From positions 30,507,657-30,571,656 of the forward strand of contig NC_046674.1 of NCBI RefSeq assembly GCF_003369915.1: DNA of 64,000 nucleotides, read 5' to 3'. This DNA comes from Drosophila miranda. Taxonomy: Eukaryota; Arthropoda; Insecta; Diptera; Drosophilidae. The notes under the pieces were generated by a model. That model worked only from the letters and a program-made list of their open reading frames with translations. It did not search any database and was not told where the DNA came from. Below, piece after piece: positions 36,301-47,629 of the stretch (position 1 is the first letter of the stretch; each line of letters begins with the position of its first letter). A program made the position numbers and the translations under genes.

Positions 36301-36474
36301 TGTACATATACCCACATACGGAATCGATTTGTTGCAGAGAGGAATATAGATTAACTGATTTTCCATTCAGCTGAATAACATTGAAGTAAGTGGAGGAGAG
36401 TCTGCGCGGCGTGGGCCGGGAACCGGAAGCGGAAGTCCCTCGATGGCTGTTAAAAGTTCTGTGGCTCTCTTTTT
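33375..36474. other. gene-free stretch after the YIPF1/2-like gene
   Basis: Contains the gene's 3' UTR and AATAAA at 33648-33653. Beyond it there are short CATA/TATA repeats (34340-34370, 34855-34885, 35205-35222), an AT-rich segment, and CGATA motifs near 35570-35630. No gene is supported. Confidence 0.4.
33648..33653 (+). terminator. candidate poly(A) signal of the YIPF1/2-like gene
   Basis: AATAAA about 275 bp past the stop codon. Confidence 0.55.
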
Positions 36475-37391
36475 TATACCCGATACTCAAAATGAGTATT
36501 GGGGTACATTAGATTTGTGGTGAAAATGGATGTGTGTAACGTCCAGAAGGAATCGTTTCCGACCCCATAAAGTATATATATTCTTGATCAGCATCAATAG
36601 CCGAGTCTGTCTGTCCGTCCCTATTAGCGCCTAGTGCTCAAAGACTATAAGAGCTAGAGCAACGATGTTTTGGGTCCAGACTTCTATGATATGTCACTGC
36701 TACAAGAATATTTCAAAACTTCGCCCCGCCCACACTTCATTTTTTCTCGCCCTGTCTCTCTCTAACACACACATAGCATAGGCGGCTTTGCTTAGAGTAA
36801 AACATTAGCGCCTAGATCTCAGAGACTATAAAAGCTAAAGCAACCAAATTTGGTATCCACACTCCTAATATATCGGACCGGGACGAGTTTGTTTCAAAAT
36901 TTCGCCACACCCCCTTCCGCCCCCGCAAAGGACGAAAATCTGGGGATATTCACAAATCTCAGAGACTATTAACGCTAGAGTAACCAAATTTGGTATTCGC
37001 ACTCCTGTTAGATCTCACTATAAAACATATATTTCAAAATTTCGCCCCACCATCTTCCGCCCCCACAAAGGACGAAAATCTTTTGCATCCACAATATTGA
37101 GGATACGAGAAATCTAAAGACGCAGAATTATAGATAACGACCATATCTATTAGATTGCTGAATCTGGATCAGATCAGATCATTTTTATAGCCAAAAGGAA
37201 CAATTCAATTTGAACTGGCTAAGCAGCGCCCGACATCACGCTCAGACTGATTTTCTGTCTCTCTCGCACGCACTCTTTGTCGTGTCGTTTAATATTCGCG
37301 GCGTCTGCCGGAGGAGAGCCATACTGACTAAGTATCGGGTATAAATGTAGAGTTGCGGTCTCCGCAGCAACTCACAACGTTCCCCCTCGTT
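36475..37391 (+). mobile_element. DINE-1/INE-1 Helentron-type element, copy C (internally deleted)
   Basis: Full left end TATACCCGATACTCAAAATG, core, only a short (GTCY)n remnant, and the hairpin end CAACGTTCCCCCTCGTT at 37391. A deletion near 36733 joins 'cgcccacac' of the first module directly to 'ttcattttttctcgcc', removing about 170 bp that other copies have. Internal subtype 1 ('agcataggcggctttgcttagag'). Confidence 0.9.
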
Positions 37392-38141
37392 TCCTCTCGT
37401 TTTGGAGAAATGGAATTAGCCGATGTTCAGCCACTTGTGTGATTCCTTTTTGTTGCCTCTTAAAGCAATTACACTGCCCTAGCCCTGCCCTTTCAACCCT
37501 TCGAGCCTCCTGTTCTCGCATATGTGTCTTTTAACCCCTTCGAACCGCTCTCGTAATGTATTTGAAGCGTTAAAATGCCTCTTTAGTGAGGATGTTTGGT
37601 CCTGACAAGGAGCTGCATAAGGGCTCCGCAATGGTATGATGGCTGATGTAGTGGTCTGGATACTGGCAGGTCATGCGGCTCTGCATGGGGGGAAATGCAT
37701 ATGCTAATTGGCCCAACCACGGCTGAACAAGCACCTGTTGATGGTCGATGTCACGACCCTGTCAAAGACAGACCTTGACTCCCTCTGGTGCCACCCAATT
37801 GATTCCCATTCGAAAAGAAACGAGGACTTTGAGTATTTTGAACAAATTTTGTGAGAAAGCAAACAGAGTTTATCTATCTTTGAAATAATCCAACCGAAGA
37901 AAACTATTAATTTACTTTAATTGAAGCAGGGATGACAAATAGCACGAGTTTAAAAAAATGAAAGTTGAAAAAAGTAAAATAGGTGTATCAAAAAATAAAG
38001 GCAGACTATTTTTTCAAGAGGTATCCTGGAATAGGATAAACTCTTATTACCAATTTATTTAAACGAATTGTTTTACAACTATTTTTCTTTTCTTGTTATT
38101 ATGTACTTGTTTAAACCTCACTCAAAAATGAGGTACATGGT
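37392..38141. other. gene-free stretch
   Basis: Unclassified DNA between DINE-1 copy C and the LINE. The last bases may be LINE 5' sequence, but the ORF1 N-terminus looks truncated. Confidence 0.35.
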
Positions 38142-38560
38142 ATGCAAGAAATACGTGCGCAAGTTAGAGATCTAAGCACACAATGTGTTGAGCGCGCCAA
38201 AGCGGACATTGCGTGTGATCTCCGTATTCATGGAATACCCTTTGAAGAAGGTGAAATGTTGAAGGTCCGATTCAACAAGATGTGCTTTGCCCTTAACCTA
38301 ACCCCCCTACCAAGGGTGAAAGACATCTTTAGGGTCCGACAGAGAACTCACGGAACAGCTGTTGATCCAGTGATAATCCTGCGACTAGAGAGTGTGAGAG
38401 AGAAAGCGGCGTTGTTGCGAGCTGTTGGCAACTATCGCAGGGAATCGAAAAAACTGCTATCACTGGACCTAATGGAATTCGACTCGCAGGCTGCGTTTTA
38501 TATTAATGAGCAGCTGTCTAAAGAGAATCTGGCTGTTTTCAAAGAGGCGATGAAAATGAA
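38142..38560 (+). pseudogene. LINE ORF1 (nucleic-acid-binding protein), first part
   Basis: An open frame with the composition of a LINE ORF1 protein: short coiled-coil-like start, then IHGIPFEEGEMLKVRFNKMC and DIFRVRQRTHG, matching the RRM-like region found in CR1/Jockey-type ORF1 proteins. The frame runs directly into DINE-1 copy D at 38561; ORF1 resumes at 39668. The N-terminus is probably missing. The plus-strand continuation through the DINE-1 end is not a real C-terminus. Confidence 0.7.
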
Positions 38561-39667
38561 ACGAGGGGGAACGTTGTGAGTTGCTGCGGACACCGCAACT
38601 CTACGGTTATACCCGATACTAAGTCAGTATGGCTCTCCTCCGGCAGACGCCGCTAATATTAAACGACACGACAAAGAGTGCGTGCGAGAGAGACAGAATA
38701 TCAGTCTGAGCGTGACGTCGGGCGCTGCGTAGCCACTGCAAATTGATTTGTTCCTATTGGCTATAAAAATGATCTGATCTGATCCAGATTCAGCAATCTG
38801 ATAGATATGGTCATTATCTATGATTCTGCGTTTTTAGTTTTCTCGAATGTGCAATATTGTGGATGCAACAGATTTTCGTCCTTTGTGTGGGCGGAAGGGG
38901 GTAAGGCGAAATTTTGAGATACACGTTTTATAGTAAGATTTAATAGAAGTGCGGATACCAAATTTGGTTACTCTAGCCTTAATAGTCTCTGAGATTTTTG
39001 AATACCCCCAGATTTTCGTCCTTTGCGGGGGTGGAAGGGGGTGTGGCGAAATTTTGAAACAAACTCGTCTCGGTCCGATATATTAGGAGTGTGGATACCA
39101 AATTTGGTTGCTCTAGCTTTTATAGTCTCTGAGATCTAGGCGCTAATGTTTTACTCTAAGCAAAGCCGCCTATGCTACGTGTGTGTTAGAGAGAGACAGG
39201 GCGAGAAACAATGAAATTGTTTTCTTGATGCTGGCTATAATAATAATACGATCCAATTCAGCTTGCGCAGTCTTAAAGGTATGGTCATTCTCTACAATTC
39301 TACGTTTTTGGTTTTCTCATATCTTTAAAATTGTGGATGCCACAGATTTTCGTCCTTTGTGGGGGCGGAAGTGGGCGGGGCGAAGTTTTGAAATATTTTT
39401 GTAGCAGTGACATATCACAGAAATCTGGATCCAAAACATCGTTGCTCTAGCTCTTATAGTCTTTGAGCACTATGGGCTGAAGGGGACGGACAGACGGACG
39501 GACGGACAGACGGACAGACAGACAGGGCTCAATCGACTCGGCTATTGATGCTGATCAATATATATATACTTTATGGGGTCGGAAACGATTCCTTCTGGAC
39601 GTTACACACATCCACTTTTACCACATATCTAATATACCCCAATACTCATTTTGAGTATCGGGTATAA
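38561..39667 (-). mobile_element. DINE-1/INE-1 Helentron-type element, copy D, inside LINE ORF1
   Basis: A complete copy: hairpin end AACGAGGGGGAACGTTGTGAG at left, three modules (subtype 1), short (GGAC)n at 39484-39525, core, and right end TTTTGAGTATCGGGTATA. It inserted into an A-run of the LINE. When it is ignored, the ORF1 frame continues (the residues on the two sides fit NGKALSAVFTRR-type ORF1 C-termini), with no target-site duplication, as expected for Helentrons. Confidence 0.92.
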
Positions 39668-39985
39668 AACGGAAAAGCACTATCGGCTGTTTTCACTCGT
39701 CGGGCGATCGTGCATGTTAAGAAGCATCCAGCTGGAGAGATTTTTAGAGTGGATAACATGCATGACCTGCAAACATTGCGGGATACTTCCGAGGATGAGC
39801 TTGCAGCAGTTGCTCCAGGTGCAGTTAACAGGCCAGTTGAGACAGTTAGTAAAACTTCCCTTAGCTATAGTAATATAATGTTGAAGTTTAAGGTTTTATG
39901 TTTTTATATAGTTATAATTGATTTGTGTATATTGCGTGTGCTGCTAATATGCTATTTAGTATCTTTTAAATGGTCCATAATATGA
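39668..39985 (+). pseudogene. LINE ORF1, second part
   Basis: Continues ORF1 after DINE-1 copy D in one frame: GKALSAVFTRRAIVHVKKHP, then DNMHDLQTLRD, ending at TGA 39983-39985. The end overlaps the ORF2 start codon at 39970 by 16 bases, the tight ORF1/ORF2 overlap common in this class of LINE. Confidence 0.7.
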
Positions 39986-40605
39986 ATAGACTTCCAACGA
40001 ATAGTAGGATATTGATTCGTACGCTGGCTAAACAAAAAGATGGCATAAATATTTGTCATATAAATGCTCAGAGTCTGTATGGTAAGATTGATGAGTTCCG
40101 ATATATGTTTGAACAATCGAATGTTGATGTAGTTTGTGTTTCGGAAACGTGGTTCATGCCGCATCTATGTGATAATGTCATTTTGTGTACCGGATTTGAT
40201 CTATACCGATCTGATCGGGAAGGAAATGGTGGGGGTGTTGCTGTATACATAAACAAGAAACTCAAATCCGAATTAATATGCAAGCACCCTCCAGAAAGTG
40301 CAATAGAATACCTTTTTATAGAATTATCGGCCTCTAACAGTTCTCATAAATTACTATTGGGCTGTCTGTACAGACCACACCGCAATACAATCTACCAACA
40401 AGTAATTGATGCAATTTCAGACCTATCTGTAAGCTATACTGACGTAATTATAATCGGGGATCTAAACAGCAATATACTGAAGGAACGACATATGGAGTCA
40501 GCGATGGCATCGTTAGGCTTGCATCTAGTCAATAATAGTAGACCAACACATTTCTCAAACACTGCAAGTACATTATTGGACCTTTGTTTTGTCAATGATA
40601 AAGAA
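39970..40605 (+). pseudogene. LINE ORF2, apurinic/apyrimidinic-type endonuclease domain
   Basis: From the ATG at 39970 comes the exo-endo-phosphatase fold: ICHINAQSLYGKIDE (the N of the active site), VVCVSETWF (catalytic E), GGGVAVYINKKL, LLGCLYRPH and IIIGDLNSN (D/N pair). It is cut off at 40605 by DINE-1 copy E and resumes for about 85 bases at 41727-41812 with the RHDLLFLTYDF block, which stands in for the usual SDH motif. This domain makes the target-primed nick. Belongs with the RT at 42937-45081. Confidence 0.8.
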
Positions 40606-41726
40606 AACGAGGGGGAACGTTGTGAGTTGCTGCGGACACCGCAACTCTACGGTTATACCCGATACTAAGTCAGTATGGCTCTCCTCCGGCAGACGCCGCT
40701 AATATTAAACGACACGACAAAGAGTGCGTGCGAGAGAGACAGAAAATCAGTCTGAGCGTGACGTCGGGCGCTGCGTTGCCACTGCAAATTGATTTGTTCC
40801 TATTGGCTATAAAAATGATCTGATCTGATCCAGATTCAGCAATCTGATAGATATGGTCATTATCTATGATTCTGCGTTTTTAGTTCTCTCGAATGTGCAA
40901 TATTGTGGATGCAACAGATTTTCGTTCTTTGTGGGGCGGAAGGGGGTGGGGCGAAGTTCTGAGATATACGTTTTATAGTAAGATCTAACAGAAGTGCGGA
41001 TACCAAATTTGGTTACTCTAGCCTTAATAGTCTCTGAGATTTTTGAATATCCCCAGATTTTCGTCCTTTGCGGGGGCGGAAGGGGGTGTGGCGAAATTTT
41101 GAAACAAACTCGTCTCGGTCCGATATATTAGGAGTGTGGATACCAAATTTGGTTGCTCTAGCTTTTATAGTCTCTGAGATCTAGGCGCTAATGTTTTACT
41201 CTAAGCAAAGCCGCCTATGCTACGTGTGTGTTAGAGAGAGACAGGGCGAGAAAAAATGAAATTGTTTTCTTGATGCTGGCTATAATAATAATACGATCCA
41301 ATTCAGCTTCCGCAGTCATTCTCTACAATTCTACGTTTTTGGTTTTCTCATATCTTTAAAATTGTGGATGCCACAGATTTTCGTCCTTTGTGGGGGCGGA
41401 AGTGGGCGAAGCGAAGTTTTGAAATATTTTTGTAGCAGTGACATATCACAGAAATCTGGATCCAAAACATCGTTGCTCTAGCTCTTATAGTCTTTGAGCA
41501 CTAGGGGCTGAAGGGGACGGACAGACGGACGGACGGACAGACGGACAGACGGACAGACGGACAGACAGACAGACAGACAGGGCTCAATCGACTCGGCTAT
41601 TGATGCTGATCAAGAATATATATACTTTATGGGGTCGGAAACGATTCCTTCTGGACGTTACACACATCCACTTTTACCACAAATCTAATATACCCCAATA
41701 CTCATTTTGAGTATCGGGTATAAAAA
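40606..41726 (-). mobile_element. DINE-1/INE-1 Helentron-type element, copy E, inside LINE endonuclease
   Basis: Complete copy with both ends, three modules (subtype 1), a (GGAC/AGAC)n tract at 41516-41580 and core. Inserted in the A-run 'aaagaaaa' of the LINE. The same left junction occurs again at 50156. Confidence 0.92.
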
Positions 41727-41812
41727 TCGTTCTTTATGATCAGTTATCTGTCCCAACATTTTCCAGACACGACCTACTTTTCCTGACTTATGATTTTAAT
41801 TGTAACGAGGTG
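41727..41812 (+). pseudogene. LINE ORF2 fragment (end of endonuclease domain)
   Basis: About 85 bp between two DINE-1 copies encodes DQLSVPTFSRHDLLFLTYDF in line with the endonuclease on one side. It joins in frame to KIDDDIWYRNFKSID on the other side of copy F, with the junction in an A-run. Confidence 0.75.
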
Positions 41813-42936
41813 GAACGTTGTGAGTTGCTGCGGACACCGCAACTCTACAGTTATACCCGATACTAAGTTAGTATGGCTCTCCTGCGGCAGACGCCGCTAA
41901 TATTAAACGACACGACAAAGAGTGCGTGCGAGAGAGACAGAAAATCAGTCTGAGCGTGACGTCGGGCGCTGCGTAGCCACTGCAAATTGATTTGTTCCTT
42001 TTGGCTACAAAAATGATGCGATCTGATCCAGATTCAGCAATCTGATAGATATGGTCATTATCTATGATTCTGCGTTTTTAGTTCTCTCGAATGTGCAATA
42101 TTGTGGATGCAACAGATTTTCGTTCTTTGTGGGGCGGAAGGGGGTGGGGCGAAGTTCTGAGATATACGTTTTATAGTAAGATCTAACAGAAGTGCGGATA
42201 CCAAATTTGGTTACTCTAGCCTTAATAGTCTCTGAGATTTGTGGATGCCCCAGATTTTCGTCCTTTGCGGGGACGGAAGGGGGTGTGGCGAAATTTGGAC
42301 ACGAAACGGTCAAGGTCCGATATCACAGGAGTGTGGATACCAAATTTGGTTGCTCTGGCTCTTATAGGTTCTGAGATCCTTGAACTCATATTTTGCAATT
42401 GACAAAACCGACCATGAAACCTGTGTGTTAGAGAGAGACAGAGCGAGAAAGTATGAAATTGTTTTCTTGATTCTGGCTATAATCATTATACGATCTGGTT
42501 CAGATTTTGCACTGTAGAAGATATGGTCATCCTCACCGATTCTGCGTTTTTGGTTTTATCGTATCTTTAAAAATGTGGATGCCACAGATTTTCGTCTTTT
42601 GTGGGGGCGGAAGTGGGCGTGGCGAAGGTTTGAAATATTTTTGTAGCAGTGACATATCACAGAAGTCTGGATCCAAAACATCGTTGCTCTAGCTCTTATA
42701 GTCTTTGAGCACTAGGCGCTGAAGGGGACGGACGGACGGACGGACGGACGGACGGACGGACGGACGGACGGACAGACGGACAGACAGACAGGGCTCAATC
42801 GACTCGGCTATTGATGCTGATCAAGAATATATATACTTTATGGGGTCGGAAACGATTCCTTCTGGACGTTACACACATCCACTTTTACCACAAATCTAAT
42901 ATACCCCAATACTCATTTTGAGTATCGGGTATAAAA
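41813..42936 (-). mobile_element. DINE-1/INE-1 Helentron-type element, copy F
   Basis: Complete copy; hairpin end slightly changed (ACGAGGTGGAACGTTGTGAG). Internal subtype 2 in the middle ('tttgcaattgacaaaaccga'). Long (GGAC)n tract at 42727-42795. Its right half is nearly identical to the right half of array element G. Confidence 0.92.
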
Positions 42937-43415
42937 AGATTGACGACGACATATGGTACCGAAATTTTAAGAGCATTGACATTACCAAACTTAATGACGA
43001 ATTCAATACATATGACTGGAATATAATATTTAACATGGATGATGTTAATTCTCAAGTAGAACAACTACAAGCTCACATAACATGTCTTTATGAAAAATTC
43101 GTACCGCTGCGTAAATTAAAGATTGCACCAAAGAAAAATCCATGGTTCAATCAATGTATTGCACACAATATATCATTAAGGGACAAAGCATATAACAAAT
43201 GGAAACGCTACAGAACGTCTGTTCAGTATCAAGAATTTAAAACTTTAATGAAAAAAACCAACCTATTAATACTGACAGCTAAAAAGTCTTTTTATTCTGT
43301 AAGGTTTCAAAGTGCAATATTAACAAGAAGGACATGGAGGGAGCTCAAAGACTTGGGAATAGGGAAGAGGACAATTAACACCAAAATTGATGTAGACATA
43401 GATGAATTAAATAAA

Positions 43416-43428
43416 AAATAAAAAAAAA

Positions 43429-43472
<44 letters not shown>

Positions 43473-43500
43473 TAAAATAAAAAAAAAAATTAAATAAATA
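43416..43500 (+). repeat. A-rich (AAATA)n-like tract in LINE copy 1
   Basis: Almost only A and T, replacing 'aatttgtgat' of copy 2; about 73 bp longer than the matching site at 48109-48120. Confidence 0.85.
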
Positions 43501-45106
43501 AACGGGGTACCTGAAATAGCATATAATCATTATCTTGACAATATACCGAATAGTTCCTGTGATAATAACTTTAGCATGTGTGCCAGTCAGTGTGATGTCC
43601 TTGAATCTCTGCTTAAAATTAAGTAAAATGCAATCGGACTGGATGAAATACATCCAAAATTTCTAAAAATCTTACTTCCGTAAATATTACCACATGTGAC
43701 TTATATTTGCAATACTGTCTTAACAAAATACAATATTTCCAAGTACATGGAAGCTTGCGAAAACGACCCCGGTCCCTAAAGGAAAAAATGAATATAGACC
43801 TATATCAATTCTATCGTTTTTGTCAAAAGTTCTTGAACAATTAATGTCACAACAAATTCGAACTTTCCTAGATAAAAATGCACTACTAAGTGACAAACAG
43901 TCAGGTTACAGAAGACAAAGAAGCTGTTTTACGGCAATAGTAAATATAAGGGAAGACATTAGATTAACACAAGATGAAGGAAATGTGACGCTATTAGTAC
44001 TACTTGACTTCAGTAAAGCATTTGACACGGTTAACCACGAAATCTTATTAAGTAAATTAGTTAACTTTTTCAATTTTAGTAAGGTAGCTATAAAGCTATT
44101 AAAATCGTATTTAACGGATAGAAGACAGGTAGTAGTAAGTGGAAGTAGAATTTCGTCAATGATGAGCACTACACGTGGTGTGCCTCAAGGTTCAGTTCTT
44201 GGGCCGCTTTTGTTCTCATTATATGTGAATGACCTGCCAGACGTCCTGTTAAATTGTAAAAGTCATATGTATGCGGATTACGTCCAAATGTATGTTAGTC
44301 GTCCATTGAGTAAAATTGATGAGTGTATAAGTGTGTGTAACAGTGATTTGTTCAATGTGAGTAGCTGGGCGAAGCGTAATGGTCTGGCACTTAATCCAGA
44401 TAAATGTAAATGTGTAATTATATACAAGAAGCAACTAAATACGATGGCCTATCCAAAACTTGAAATCGAAGGAAAACAAATTAATTACGTAGATCATGTG
44501 GAAAACTTAGGATTAACATTTAACAATACGCTTTCTTGGAGTAACCAAGTAGTGAAAGCTACTGGTAGAACATATAGTCTACTAAGAAAACTCTCACCGA
44601 CACAAAAATACCTACCAGATATACTCAAACTAATGATAGCTAAGACATATTTGACACCCACCTTATTCTATGGTATTGAAATATTTGGAAATTGTGACGC
44701 TGAATCTCAAAAAAACTAAAAGTAACATTTAACAACATTGCCCGCTACATATATAACAAGAGACGAACCGATCATATCTCAATCTTAGCAAGACAAATAT
44801 TCAAAATGGATTTAAAGACATGGATAGGGTACAGAACAATTATTTTTCTACATCGAATAATCTATACCAGACAGCCGAGCTACTTATATGATAAATTAAC
44901 CTTTGCTTCATCAAATAGAACGTTGAATCTGGTAACCATAAGGTACAAACTTGCCAATTCAGGAAAACAATTTTTAACAAATGCTATTCGGTTATGGAAT
45001 GAGTTACCTTTCAATATTAAAAATATTAGTAGAGCAACGCAATTTAGGGAGAAATTAGAAAAACACTTGATAAAGCCATAAAAAAAAAAAATAAAAAACA
45101 AATAAA

Positions 45107-45110
45107 AAAA

Positions 45111-45140
<30 letters not shown>
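45107..45140 (+). repeat. (AAT)n tract in LINE 3' tail, copy 1
   Basis: About ten AAT units after the ORF2 stop. It is followed by another A-run and about 70 bp of AT-rich sequence before the next DINE-1. Confidence 0.85.
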
Positions 45141-45142
<2 letters not shown>

Positions 45143-45249
45143 GTAATAATACAAAAAAAAAAAAAAAAAATTAGAACTAGTATTAGTATAAATAATACAA
45201 ATATTAGTCATAATAATAAAAATATTAGTCATACTAAAAATGTTAGAAT

Positions 45250-47629
45250 AAAACGAGGGGGAACGTTGTGAGTTGCTGCGGACACCGCAACTCTACGGTT
45301 ATACCCGATACTAAGTCAGTATGGCTCTCCTCCGGCAGACGCCGCTAATATTAAACGACACGACAAAGAGTGCGTGCGAGAGAGACAGAATATCAGTCTG
45401 AGCGTGACGTCGGGCGCTGCGTAGCCACTGCAAATTGATTTGTTCCTATTGGCTATAAAAATGATCTGATCTGATCCAGATTCAGCAATCTGATAGATAT
45501 GGTCATTATCTATGATTCTGCGTTTTTAGTTTTCTCGAATGTGCAATATTGTGGATGCAACAGATTTTCGTCCTTTGTGTGGGCGGAAGGGGGTGGGGCG
45601 AAATTTTGAGATACACGTTTTATAGTGAGATCTAACAAGAGTGCGGATACCAAATTTGGTTACTCTAGCTTTAATAGTCTCTGAGATTTGTGGATGCCCC
45701 AGATTTTCGTCCTTAGCGGGGACGGAAGGGGGTGTGGCGAAATTTGGACACGAAACGGTCAAGGTCCGATATCACAGGAGTGTGGATACCAAATTTGGTT
45801 GCTCTGGCTCTTATAGGTTCTGAGATCCTTGAACTCATATTTTGCAATTGACAAAACCGACCATGAAACCTGTGTGTTAGAGAGAGACAGAGCGAGAAAG
45901 AATGAAATTGTTTTCTTGATTCTGGCTATAATCATTATACGATCTGGTTCAGATTTTGCACTGTAGAAGGTATGGTCATCCTCACCGATTCTGCGTTTTT
46001 GGTTTTATCGTATCTTTAAAAATGTGGATGCCACAGATTTTCGTCCTTTGTGGGGGCGGAAGTGGGCGGGGCGAAGTTTTGAAATATTTTTGTAGCAGTG
46101 ACATATCACAGAAGTCTGGATCCAAAACATCGTTGCTCTAGCTCTTATAGTTTTTGAGCACTAGGCGCTGAAGGGGACGGACGGACGGACGGACGGACGG
46201 ACGGACGGACGGACGGACAGACGGACAGACAGACAGGGCTCAATCGACTCCGCAATCGACTTGCGGATACCAAATTTGGTTACTCTAGCCTTAATAGTCT
46301 CTGTGATTTGTGGATGCCCCAGATTTTCGTCCTTAGCGGGGACGGAAGGGGGTGTGGCGAAATTTGGACACGAAACGGTCAAGGTCCGATATCACAGGAG
46401 TGTGGATACCAAATTTGGTTGCTCTGGCTCTTATAGGTTCTGAGATCCTTGAACTCATATTTTGCAATTGACAAAACCGACCATGAAACCTGTGTGTTAG
46501 AGAGAGACAGAGCGAGAAAGAATGAAATTGTTTTCTTGATTCTGGCTATAATCATTATACGATCTGGTTCAGATTTTGCACTGTAGAAGGTATGGTCATC
46601 CTCACCGATTCTGCGTTTTTGGTTTTATCGTATCTTTAAAAATGTGGATGCCACAGATTTTCGTCCTTTGTGGGGGCGGAAGTGGGCGGGGCGAAGTTTT
46701 GAAATATTTTTGTAGCAGTGACATATCACAGAAGTCTGGATCCAAAACATCGTTGCTCTAGCTCTTATAGTTTTTGAGCACTAGGCGCTGAAGGGGACGG
46801 ACGGACGGACGGACGGACGGACGGACGGACGGACGGACAGACGGACAGACAGACAGGGCTCAATCGACTCCGCAATCGACTTGCGGATACCAAATTTGGT
46901 TACTCTAGCCTTAATAGTCTCTGTGATTTGTGGATGCCCCAGATTTTCGTCCTTAGCGGGGACGGAAGGGGGTGTGGCGAAATTTGGACACGAAACGGTC
47001 AAGGTCCGATATCACAGGAGTGTGGATACCAAATTTGGTTGCTCTGGCTCTTATAGGTTCTGAGATCCTTGAACTCATATTTTGCAATTGACAAAACCGA
47101 CCATGAAACCTGTGTGTTAGAGAGAGACAGAGCGAGAAAGAATGAAATTGTTTTCTTGATTCTGGCTATAATCATTATACGATCTGGTTCAGATTTTGCA
47201 CTGTAGAAGGTATGGTCATCCTCACCGATTCTGCGTTTTTGGTTTTATCGTATCTTTAAAAATGTGGATGCCACAGATTTTCGTCCTTTGTGGGGGCGGA
47301 AGTGGGCGGGGCGAAGTTTTGAAATATTTTTGTAGCAGTGACATATCACAGAAGTCTGGATCCAAAACATCGTTGCTCTAGCTCTTATAGTGTTTGAGCA
47401 CTAGGCGCTGAAGGGGACGGACGGACGGACGGACGGACGGACGGACGGACGGACGGACGGACGGACAGACGGACAGACAGACAGGGCTCAATCGACTCGG
47501 CTATTGATGCTGATCAAGAATATATATACTTTATGGGGTCGGAAACGATTCCTTCTGGACGTTACACACATCCACTTTTACCACAAATCTAATATACCCC
47601 AATACTCATTTTGAGTATCGGGTATAAAA
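45250..47629 (-). mobile_element. DINE-1/INE-1 element G, expanded by a 620-bp tandem triplication
   Basis: One DINE-1 left end (45250) and one right end (47629) enclose three tandem copies of a 620-bp internal segment, so the element is about 2.4 kb instead of 1.1 kb. Left part like copy I, right part like copy F, which marks it as a recombinant. Internal subtype 2 in every unit. Confidence 0.92.
45641..47500 (-). repeat. 620-bp tandem array (3 units) within DINE-1
   Basis: Units begin at about 45641, 46261 and 46881. Each runs from the module that starts 'gcggataccaaatttgg' to the (GGAC)n tract. The two inner junctions (about 46243-46262 and 46863-46882) are identical and hold CAATCGACT twice around a CCG. 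Units 2 and 3 are almost identical; unit 1 differs at a few sites. Confidence 0.93.

Larger units (their letters stand above)
42937..45249 (+). pseudogene. LINE ORF2, linker to reverse transcriptase and C-terminus, copy 1
   Basis: Encodes the post-endonuclease linker (KIDDDIWYRNFKSIDITK onward), the RT fingers/palm (LLDFSKAFDTVNHEIL, TRGVPQGSVLGPLLFSLYVN) and the C-terminal region ending EKLEKHLIKP at 45081, then an A-rich and (AAT)n tail. It is dead: in-frame stops at about 43622 and 43679, a frame change near 43750 and another near 44717, and the catalytic YADD box is YADY (44270-44281). A 73-bp net A/T-rich insertion at about 43416-43500 is found only in this copy. CR1/Jockey-group by domain order and motifs; the precise family is not identified. 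Confidence 0.85.

Noticed and set aside
42062..42313. Short frames such as TVSCPNFATPPSVPAKDENL, seen repeatedly in the window
   Set aside because: They lie inside DINE-1 copies, appear on both strands and recur only because the element recurs; no start context and no selection pattern.
42918..42940. Apparent N-terminus MSIGYKK on the LINE frames at 42918, 47611 and on frames at 36254 and 39651
   Set aside because: It is translation of the DINE-1 end TTGAGTATCGGGTATAAAAAG, starting at TTG; not a real protein start.
46176..47465. Regularly spaced repeats that could be taken for a CRISPR-like array
   Set aside because: Unit is 620 bp, the host is a fly, and the repeats are an internal DINE-1 duplication.
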